The translations under genes were made by a program, and so were the position numbers. This document shows, in pieces, positions 7,221-12,893 of a stretch of 12,893 nt of DNA; within the stretch, counting starts at the first letter, position 1, and each line of letters starts with the position of its first letter. The DNA is from Oscillospiraceae bacterium. Its GTDB lineage: Bacteria > Bacillota_A > Clostridia > Oscillospirales > Ruminococcaceae. The stretch lies in contig JAGBFE010000219.1 in assembly GCA_018109965.1 (NCBI GenBank), positions 1 through 12,893 on the forward strand. Direction: 5' to 3'. The notes below the pieces were generated by a model. The model saw only the letters and a program-made list of their open reading frames with translations, was not told where the DNA came from and made no database searches.

Positions 7221-7235
7221 CAATTTGATAATTGC

Positions 7236-7263
7236 TTGACTATTATATTAAATATGTTAATAT
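7236..7263 (+). promoter_or_regulatory. Candidate promoter of the three-gene ABC operon
   Basis: TTGACT (7236-7241), 16-base spacer, TAATAT (7258-7263). Transcription would start near 7270, giving a leader of about 115 bases that contains the 7276-7300 palindrome. A weaker TTTACA at 7314-7319 lies further down in very AT-rich DNA without a well spaced -10. Confidence 0.55.
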
Positions 7264-7275
7264 GAGATAGAAAAC

Positions 7276-7300
7276 ACTGTACTATTTAAAATAATACAGT
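7276..7300 (+). promoter_or_regulatory. 25-bp near-perfect palindrome, probable repressor operator
   Basis: Left arm ACTGTACTATTT (7276-7287), central A, right arm AAATAATACAGT (7289-7300); 11 of 12 positions pair. Symmetry extends further outward (AAAAC at 7271-7275 against TGTTTT at 7301-7306) if one base is bulged. It begins a few bases after the predicted start of transcription of the ABC operon, where a bound dimer would block elongation. The layout ACTGTA-N13-TACAGT recalls operators of GntR/YtrA-type regulators of ABC operons (AGTGTA-N13-TACACT for YtrA, from memory). A further TACAGT half-site lies at 7347-7352. As RNA it could also fold as a leader hairpin. Confidence 0.5.
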
Positions 7301-7385
7301 TGTTTTGCGGTTATTTACATTATAGCATATATTATATACTTTTATATACAGTCAATTTGTTTTATATATCAAAACAGAGGGAAAA

Positions 7386-8033
7386 ATGATTAAAGTACAA
7401 AATTTGCGAAAGGTTTATAAAGTTGGGTCCGAAAAGGTGGTTGCACTTGACAACATAAACCTTGAGATAGAAAAAGGCGAATTCTGCTGTATTGTCGGTA
7501 CATCGGGCAGCGGTAAGTCAACACTGCTCAACCAGCTTGCAGGGCTGGAAAAACCTACCAAAGGTACAGTGACAATAAACGGCGAAAATGTTTCAAAAAT
7601 GAACGAAAAACAGCTTGCGGTGTTCCGACAGAACAATATAGGTTTTATTTTTCAGTCCTACAATCTTCTGCCTACACTGACTGCGGTGGAAAACGTTGCA
7701 TTTCCGCTGATATTCAAAGGTGTAGATAAAAAAGTCAGAGAAAAAAAGGCCAGAGCAATTCTCAAAGAAATGCAGATGGGCGAAAGGATGAACCACAAAC
7801 CTACCGAGCTTTCGGGTGGTCAGCAGCAGCGCGTAGGTATAGCAAGAGCCTTTGTGGGCAAACCTTCGGTTATTTTTGCCGATGAACCTACAGGCAATCT
7901 GGACTCAAAAACCACCGAGCAGGTTATGGATATGCTCATAGATATTTCAGAAAAAAACAACATTACTTTTGTAATGGTAACTCATGACCCTGAGCTTGCA
8001 AAAAAAAGCAAAGAGAGTTATTACAATAGTTGA
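7386..8033 (+). CDS. MacB/LolD-type ABC transporter ATP-binding protein, C-terminus displaced by a frameshift
   Basis: Cytoplasmic ATPase subunit of the exporter-like complex encoded with the two following genes. All catalytic motifs are present: Walker A GTSGSGKST (38-46), Q-loop Q90, signature LSGGQQQR (142-149), Walker B VIFADEP (162-168), D-loop NLD (171-173) and switch histidine H200 in VTHD. The frame as it stands ends at 215 residues with an atypical tail, SKESYYNS. Leaving out one base of the A8 run at 8000-8007 continues the frame as AKRVITIVDGNIIHD…, the usual end of this family, to a stop at 8092-8094 (235 residues). AGAGGG (7376-7381) is the ribosome site. The stop used in the present frame lies 47 bases before the next ATG; the restored frame overlaps it by 14 bases. 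The lost part is only the last strands, so the short form might still hydrolyse ATP. Confidence 0.9.
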   Translation: MIKVQNLRKVYKVGSEKVVALDNINLEIEKGEFCCIVGTSGSGKSTLLNQLAGLEKPTKGTVTINGENVSKMNEKQLAVFRQNNIGFIFQSYNLLPTLTAVENVAFPLIFKGVDKKVREKKARAILKEMQMGERMNHKPTELSGGQQQRVGIARAFVGKPSVIFADEPTGNLDSKTTEQVMDMLIDISEKNNITFVMVTHDPELAKKSKESYYNS

Positions 8034-8094
8034 TGGAAATATAATTCACGATACAAAAAACGACAGCGAAGGTGATAAAAATGAAAAACAATAA
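8000..8094 (+). other. A8 frameshift site and out-of-frame C-terminal coding tail of the ABC ATPase
   Basis: Eight A residues (8000-8007) follow GC of an alanine codon. With seven A's the reading would go on from 8008 as 28 residues beginning AKRVITIVDGNIIHD and rich in charged residues at the end, stopping at 8092-8094. The conserved VITIVDG-type strand of ABC ATPases lies in this tail, so it was coding at least until recently. Homopolymer sequencing error, a recent inactivating insertion, or slippage during transcription or translation can each explain it. Confidence 0.8.
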
Positions 8095-9901
8095 AAAATT
8101 AGTCAAAATAGTGTGCATTGTACTTGCAGCTGCAATGGTGCTTACATGTTTTATTCCTGCATTCAGTATGCTTGCATATGCAGCAGAAACAACTGAAAGT
8201 GAAGAAGCTTTTATCGTAAACTTTACAGTGAAAAACGGTCAGTTTAAAGAAAATGAAAAAACAGACGTTGAAGTTGTAATTTCAGACAAACGCCTCAAAT
8301 TCGGTACAGATGGTATTCAGGCAGCAGCAGATAAAATCAATGTAACACTTGCCCAGGGGGCATTTACTTCAGGTGAAATCACCGAAACTGTTCACAGTGA
8401 TGATGCAGCAATGAGTTATACAATTCTGTTTAAAGATGTAATGTATGATTACAGCGGCAACACTGCATTTGCTTTTGATGTTACATATCTTGATGAAACA
8501 GGAGCACCTGTTTCTGTTCCATTGCAGACATTCAGCTATAATGTCACACAGATTGCACCAAAAGCCACACCGGAACCAACACCAACCCCAACTCCTACAC
8601 CAACCCCAACTCCTGTACCACAGGCATTTGAAATTGACACAACAAAATCAGCTTTTATTCAGAACTATGTTGTGGTTGATATGGCGGGTAACGAGGTTAC
8701 ACAGATAAATCCGGGGCAGACAGTTAAACTCGCATTCAGTATTGTAGACAACCGTGTTACATATCTTTCAAACCCACCACAGTATATCCGTGCAAGAATG
8801 GCACAGGGGGCATTTATTAACAATGATGTAAATGATGTTTCCTATCAGGTGAGAGATGTGGGAACAGAAAACGGACGCAAAATTCTCGGTTATGCCGTTG
8901 TATTCAACAATGTAACATATCAGGGCGGCACACCTGATGTATCCTTTGATGTAAGTTATATAAATAGAGCAAACGGACAGGAAATTCCGCTTTCAGTGCC
9001 ATATACACTTTTGACACAGAACATTTCACAGGCAGTTGATGATATTCCTGAACCAAAGGTTGTACTCAACAGTGCAAACTATGGCGGTGCAGCATATATC
9101 GGCAAAAACTTTACACTTTCAACAACAGCAACCAATACATCAGAATATGTTGGCCTCGAAAATGTATCAGTGAGGGTAGAACTTCCAAGCGGTATCACAA
9201 TGGCATCAGGCAACAGTCAGGCACTTATCGGTGAAGTTGCAAAAAACGGCACAATCAGCCACAACTTTGAACTTGTTGTTACAGGGGTGGAAAACACAGT
9301 TACAAGTCTGCCTGTAAACATTGTGTACGATTTTGAAGCATACGTAAAAGGCGAACGCAAGTCCTATTCAACACAGCAGACTGTTGCAATCAATATCGAA
9401 CAGGAAACAAAGTTCGAAATTTCCCGACTTGATTATATGGAAGCTGTAACAGCAGGTGAAGAAGCATACATCACAGCTTATCTTATCAACAAGGGCAAAA
9501 CTTCGGTTAACAACGTAACTGCCGAAATCCAGTGCGATATGGTGGACGGTCCGCAGACAACTTTTGTGGGCAATGTTATGCCGGGCAGCGAAGGTACAGC
9601 AGATATTTATTTTGTTGTAAACGAGATGGGCACAGCAAGCGGCAAGCTTATCATCACATATGAAGACAACAAAGGCAGACAGAGCACTTTGGAAAAGGAA
9701 TTTTCATTTGAAGTAATGGAACCTTATGTATGGGATGAACCTGTATTCAATGAACCTGTAGTTGAAGAACCGCAGGGTGTCAAAGCACCTGTTATCATTG
9801 CTGTAGTGGCAGTGATTGCAGTTGCAGGTGCAGCAGCATTTATTATCAGAAAAAAACGCAAAGCAAAAAAATTAACTGAGGACGAAGATGAAGATATCTG
9901 A
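8081..9901 (+). CDS. Large exported, membrane-anchored beta-sandwich protein (COG1361/CARDB-like) of the ABC operon
   Basis: A 606-residue protein. It has a signal peptide (basic MKNNKKLVK, hydrophobic 9-32, likely cut after AYA, 32-34); two related domains at about 43-157 and 191-318, sharing AFI-x-N at the start, AQGAF in the middle, and F[KN][DN]V-x-Y then FDV[TS]Y near the end; a Thr-Pro linker (164-180); two beta-sandwich regions (about 326-440 and 445-545) with TNTSEYVGLENVSV and LINKGKTSVNNVTAEI, typical of CARDB/NEW3-type domains; an acidic stalk; a C-terminal transmembrane segment (569-588); a KKRKAKK stop-transfer; and a TEDEDEDI tail in the cytoplasm. The ATG at 8081 is chosen over GTG 8072 because GAAGG (8068-8072) lies 8 bases before it. 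It occupies the position of a MacA adaptor but has no HlyD/lipoyl features. Role is inferred: extracellular partner of the permease. Confidence 0.85.
   Translation: MKNNKKLVKIVCIVLAAAMVLTCFIPAFSMLAYAAETTESEEAFIVNFTVKNGQFKENEKTDVEVVISDKRLKFGTDGIQAAADKINVTLAQGAFTSGEITETVHSDDAAMSYTILFKDVMYDYSGNTAFAFDVTYLDETGAPVSVPLQTFSYNVTQIAPKATPEPTPTPTPTPTPTPVPQAFEIDTTKSAFIQNYVVVDMAGNEVTQINPGQTVKLAFSIVDNRVTYLSNPPQYIRARMAQGAFINNDVNDVSYQVRDVGTENGRKILGYAVVFNNVTYQGGTPDVSFDVSYINRANGQEIPLSVPYTLLTQNISQAVDDIPEPKVVLNSANYGGAAYIGKNFTLSTTATNTSEYVGLENVSVRVELPSGITMASGNSQALIGEVAKNGTISHNFELVVTGVENTVTSLPVNIVYDFEAYVKGERKSYSTQQTVAINIEQETKFEISRLDYMEAVTAGEEAYITAYLINKGKTSVNNVTAEIQCDMVDGPQTTFVGNVMPGSEGTADIYFVVNEMGTASGKLIITYEDNKGRQSTLEKEFSFEVMEPYVWDEPVFNEPVVEEPQGVKAPVIIAVVAVIAVAGAAAFIIRKKRKAKKLTEDEDEDI
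8579..8614 (+). repeat. Exact 18-bp tandem duplication coding the Thr-Pro linker
   Basis: ACACCAACCCCAACTCCT occurs twice head to tail (8579-8596 and 8597-8614), in frame, each coding TPTPTP. It joins the two related N-terminal domains of the surface protein. Such units readily change copy number by slippage, so linker length may vary between strains. Confidence 0.85.
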
Positions 9902-11252
9902 TTTATTAAAACTTTCAACAGATAATCTTAAACGTCGAAAGGGCAGAACAATCCTAACAGTTTTAGGCGTAATCATCGGCACCTGTTCCATTGTTATGAT
10001 GATGTCCATTGGTGAAGCTATCAACAAAAGCAATGAAGATATGATCAACAATATGGGTGATCTGACTCAGATTACCGTATACAACTACAGCGGCAACCCT
10101 GAACAGGAGCCTATTACTGATGATGTCATAGCACAGTTTCAGGCTATGGAGGGTGTCAAAATTGCCACACCGATTTACCAGTCACAATACCTCAACAACA
10201 TAGTGGTAAAAGGCGGCAATAGCGGCAAATATGAGTGGAACGGCTGGGTTGGTGACAGTGTTGTAGGTATGTACCGCGAAGCAATGCCGGAGTACGGCTA
10301 TGAACTTCTTGACGGCAGATATGTCGACAGCAAGGACAAGGCGTTCACCGTTATTGCAGGTGAATTTGCAGCCTATGAATTTGTCAACCCAAAACGTCAG
10401 TGGCCTCATAACCGTGTGGATGCATACCCTGATGAAAACGGTGTTATTGCAGACCCGTTTGTTGATATTTATAAAGATAAGCTTGTTATGCAGGCGGTAT
10501 CTTACGAACAAGACGGCAAGACTGTTGAAAAAAATATCAAGGTTGTCGGTACAGTAAAGGAAGACTGGAACAAAGGCTACGAAACCTACGGCGGTTTTAT
10601 AATGGATATGGAAGACCTTATAGAACTGGAAGAAGAATACATTAAAGCCAACAAAATACGTGTAAACAATAAAAACAAGGCAAGAGAATATTCCCGTGCA
10701 GTAGTAAAAGTTACAGATGTCAAAAAGGTCGAAGGCGTTATTGCTGCTATAGAAGATATGGGTTACAATACCTCATCACCAACCGACTGGCTGGATGACC
10801 TTGAACAGCAGTCACGTACAATTCAGCTTATTCTGGGCGGTCTTGGCAGTATAGCAATGCTTGTTGCATCAATCAGTATTGCCAATACAATGACTATGGC
10901 AATTTATGAACGGCGCAGAGAAATCGGCATTATGAAGGTGCTGGGCTGCGAAGTTGGCCATATCCGCGCAATGTTTCTTACCGAATCCGCAGGCATAGGC
11001 TTTTTTGGCGGCGTTGTGGGGCTTGTCATCTGTTATGGATTGTCATTCCTTCTTAACTATATTGCAACCTATGCACTTGGCGGCGGATATTATGTTGACG
11101 GTGTTTTGCAGAAAACATATATTTCCATTATTCCGCTGTGGCTGGCTGTTTTCGGGGTTGGCTTCTCAACCCTTGTGGGTATCGTATCGGGATATATCCC
11201 AGCCAATAAAGCGGTAAAAATCAGTGCACTCACTGCAATCAAAAACGAATAA
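9888..11252 (+). CDS. MacB/FtsX-family ABC transporter permease
   Basis: A 454-residue membrane protein with the four-helix MacB topology: TM1 at about 20-42 (TVLGVIIGTCSIVMMM), a large extracellular MacB core (about 43-305), then TM2 (311-334), TM3 (366-388) and TM4 (411-433). The cytoplasmic loop after TM2 holds the conserved ERRREIGIMKVLG (about 341-353) that docks the ATPase, and the C-terminus has the IPANKAVKISALTAI ending usual for the family. MacB-type permeases do not pass substrates through the bilayer; they move extracellular or periplasmic partners by mechanical transmission. Its ATG overlaps the surface-protein gene by 14 bases, and GAGG (9878-9881), which codes part of that protein's acidic tail, is its ribosome site. 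No MacA adaptor gene is present in the operon. The substrate (peptide, lipoprotein, antibiotic or regulation of a wall enzyme) cannot be read. Confidence 0.92.
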   Translation: MKISDLLKLSTDNLKRRKGRTILTVLGVIIGTCSIVMMMSIGEAINKSNEDMINNMGDLTQITVYNYSGNPEQEPITDDVIAQFQAMEGVKIATPIYQSQYLNNIVVKGGNSGKYEWNGWVGDSVVGMYREAMPEYGYELLDGRYVDSKDKAFTVIAGEFAAYEFVNPKRQWPHNRVDAYPDENGVIADPFVDIYKDKLVMQAVSYEQDGKTVEKNIKVVGTVKEDWNKGYETYGGFIMDMEDLIELEEEYIKANKIRVNNKNKAREYSRAVVKVTDVKKVEGVIAAIEDMGYNTSSPTDWLDDLEQQSRTIQLILGGLGSIAMLVASISIANTMTMAIYERRREIGIMKVLGCEVGHIRAMFLTESAGIGFFGGVVGLVICYGLSFLLNYIATYALGGGYYVDGVLQKTYISIIPLWLAVFGVGFSTLVGIVSGYIPANKAVKISALTAIKNE

Positions 11253-11260
11253 GATTATAT

Positions 11261-11290
11261 AAAAAACACCTGTGTGAGCAGGTGTTTTTT
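11261..11290 (+). terminator. Intrinsic terminator of the ABC operon
   Basis: CACCTG (11267-11272) and CAGGTG (11279-11284) pair around a TGTGAG loop, flanked by A6 (11261-11266) and T6 (11285-11290), so the stem can extend to 12 bp and works with a T-tract in both directions. It begins 9 bases after the permease stop. Confidence 0.88.
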
Positions 11291-11320
11291 GCACTGACAG
11301 GCTAATCTGTTAATATTATA

Positions 11321-11349
11321 TTTACGAAATTCAATAAATTATTTATCAT
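11321..11349 (+). promoter_or_regulatory. Candidate promoter of the final gene
   Basis: TTTACG (11321-11326), 17-base spacer, TATCAT (11344-11349, five of six to consensus), placed between the upstream terminator and the ribosome site GGAG (11380-11383). The predicted leader is about 33 bases. Confidence 0.45.
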
Positions 11350-11389
11350 TTTGGTGGTAATATACTGTTATCACTGAATGGAGTATATG

Positions 11390-12893
11390 ATGAAGAAAAA
11401 AGGTTTACTTTTATTTTTAATAGCATTTGTGTCACTGTCAGCAGTACTTTATGTTACAGTCGGTCTGTTTGGCTTTGGCAGACAGTATATAGACAAAAAC
11501 AACAAGATCACAGCAGCAGTGACAGATTTAAACACTGTTTTTTCACCGCAGGACAGCAAAGAGATTTTTGATGTAAAAATTGGCGAAGTGATTGATTATT
11601 TTGCTGACAATGGTATCAACACAGCAATAATTCCGTTTAACGAAGGAATGTTTTCGGTAGGAGATATTGGTGCGTTTTCCTACACTTTTTCAGATGCGGA
11701 ATTTACAGATAAATCTGACATTCTAAAAACAATAAAAAAGCCGCTAGGAAAAGCAAAAATACAGATTATTCTTGAGATTGACTGTTCACAGCTGACAACA
11801 GAGCAGCTGCAGCAGACAGTTACAGAGATAAACAAAAAATATGCATTTGCAGGAGTGCTGCTTAAAAACTACACACAGGACTATTCGTTTTTACAGACCC
11901 TTAAAATGAGCATCAACAGATACTGGAAAAACTATTATTTTGGTATCAGGCTGGACAACATGGAAACTGCACAGCAGATACAGGGCTTTGGCGCAGTTGA
12001 TTTTTATATTTTTGATGATATAAGTGAAACCGAATACCGCAGTGCAAAAAAAGGCGATTTTGCAGGAGAAACTATACTGCTGGATTATAATTCTCCAAAT
12101 TTTCTCAGCGAATTGTTTGTTCTGGGCAATTTCAGCGGATATGACGGGGTTGTGCTTTGTGAATATACCACTCCATCGGCAGATTTAAGTTTGTATCACA
12201 GCATTATGGATACTTCAGTGCAGCTGCAAAAATTTGATTTTTCAGTAAACAATGTTTTTAATATCATATATCCGTCAAAGAATATCGACACCTATTACAA
12301 AACAATATTTATCACAGGTACAGCAAATCCTGCACAGCCTGTATTTGTAAACGGCAATGAAGTTGTACCTGCACAGGACGGTACATTCGGCTGTTATATT
12401 GAACTTTCCGAAGGTGAAAATCTGATAGAGGTACAGCAGGCAGATAATTATATTTCCCGCATTGTCAATAAAAAAAGCTACAGCTATACAGGTTCTTCAA
12501 TCGCAAGCAAAAAGAAAAGCGATGATACAAAAAAGGCAAAAAAAGGCCAGATTGTTCAGACAACAGGGGCCCTCACAAGTGTGCTTGTTGTGCCGGATGA
12601 CGACAGCCGTATTATAGACGGAGTACAGCAGGGAGTACAGATGGTGGTACAAAAATCTGTTAAAACCGAGCGTGACGGCAAATACACCTGGGCATATCAG
12701 CTTTCCAACGGTGCGTATGTACTTGCCAAAAATGTGGAATGGGTTGATAAAGATGAGTACATCAAAAGCACTCTTGGCGATATTTATATTGAAAAACTGG
12801 AAAACGGTGATGAGTATCTCAATCTCCGCATGACAGACAAAGCTGCTATTGTTTCATATTTTGATGAAAGTAAAGTAGTATTTGAAATAATGG
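11390..12893 (+). CDS. Large exported cell-wall-type protein, 3' end outside window (possible N-acetylmuramoyl-L-alanine amidase)
   Basis: Open without stop for 501 codons to the window edge. Two ATGs are adjacent (11387, 11390); GGAG (11380-11383) lies 6 bases before 11390, which was chosen. The N-terminus is MKKKG followed by a hydrophobic segment (about 6-27), a signal peptide or membrane anchor. Residues about 45-290 alternate beta-strand and helix patterns like a glycosidase-type TIM barrel (DYFADNGINTAIIPF, KIQIILEID, YAFAGVLLKN, YDGVVLCEY), but no clear catalytic pair was seen. Residues about 295-370 form a small beta domain (ITGTANPAQPVFVNGNEV… DGTFGCYIELSEGENLIEV). A Lys-rich linker (about 378-388) leads to an SH3-like stretch (about 390-460). 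In Clostridia this order often precedes an amidase catalytic domain, which would lie beyond the window. The amidase call is an inference. Confidence 0.6.
   Translation, partial: MKKKGLLLFLIAFVSLSAVLYVTVGLFGFGRQYIDKNNKITAAVTDLNTVFSPQDSKEIFDVKIGEVIDYFADNGINTAIIPFNEGMFSVGDIGAFSYTFSDAEFTDKSDILKTIKKPLGKAKIQIILEIDCSQLTTEQLQQTVTEINKKYAFAGVLLKNYTQDYSFLQTLKMSINRYWKNYYFGIRLDNMETAQQIQGFGAVDFYIFDDISETEYRSAKKGDFAGETILLDYNSPNFLSELFVLGNFSGYDGVVLCEYTTPSADLSLYHSIMDTSVQLQKFDFSVNNVFNIIYPSKNIDTYYKTIFITGTANPAQPVFVNGNEVVPAQDGTFGCYIELSEGENLIEVQQADNYISRIVNKKSYSYTGSSIASKKKSDDTKKAKKGQIVQTTGALTSVLVVPDDDSRIIDGVQQGVQMVVQKSVKTERDGKYTWAYQLSNGAYVLAKNVEWVDKDEYIKSTLGDIYIEKLENGDEYLNLRMTDKAAIVSYFDESKVVFEIM

Noticed and set aside
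7301..7385. Riboswitch or small peptide gene in the ABC operon leader
   Set aside because: The stretch is almost only A/T, shows no conserved riboswitch core I can recognise and no frame with a ribosome site.
8000..8033. Programmed -1 ribosomal frameshift at the A8 run of the ABC ATPase
   Set aside because: Reading back one base leads to a stop after a few codons and not to the conserved VITIVDG tail. Only +1 reading or a changed number of A's restores it.

Overview
The window is AT-rich chromosomal DNA from what looks like a low-GC Gram-positive bacterium, most likely an anaerobic Clostridia (Oscillospiraceae/Ruminococcaceae-like) species. This rests on strong purine-rich ribosome binding sites (AAGGAG/GGAG), intrinsic hairpin-T-tract terminators, good sigma-A-type promoters, and gene content: an oxygen-labile iron-sulfur cysteine desulfidase, an M42 peptidase, a MacB-type exporter with a surface partner, and a large cell-wall-type exported protein. 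The genus cannot be fixed from the sequence alone. No rRNA, tRNA, CRISPR array, insertion sequence or phage gene was seen.

Layout. (1) 1-2404, plus strand: the end of a tightly packed housekeeping operon, rsgA (3' part only) - thiN - MBL-fold hydrolase - deoC, closed by a terminator that works in both directions. (2) 2452-7158, minus strand: a stand-alone M42 aminopeptidase with its own near-consensus promoter; a probable cysteine/serine catabolic operon (cyuA-like Fe-S desulfidase, then a neutral amino-acid:cation symporter) ending in a hairpin terminator; and a DUF218/YdcF-type membrane protein. (3) 7159-7385: a divergent, very AT-rich regulatory region with promoters in both directions and a 25-bp near-perfect palindrome just after the rightward promoter. 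(4) 7386-11290, plus strand: a three-gene ABC operon (ATPase, large surface-anchored protein, MacB/FtsX-type permease) closed by a terminator. (5) 11321-12893: a promoter and the first 501 codons of a large exported protein that leaves the window.

The main points of interest lie in region 4. The usual MacA/HlyD adaptor of a MacB system is replaced by a 606-residue exported protein. It has a tandemly duplicated N-terminal domain, a Thr-Pro linker, beta-sandwich (COG1361/CARDB-like) domains, a C-terminal membrane anchor and an acidic tail. The ATPase frame is broken by a run of eight A residues. Leaving out one A restores 28 residues of typical ABC-ATPase C-terminus and produces a 14-bp overlap with the next gene, the same size as the overlap at the following junction. 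The break may be a sequencing error, a real truncation, or expression by slippage. The palindrome in the leader suggests that a dimeric repressor controls the operon.

In region 2 the symporter has lost the arginine that acidic-amino-acid carriers of its family use to hold the substrate side-chain carboxylate. This fits a neutral substrate such as cysteine or serine feeding the desulfidase encoded just upstream.
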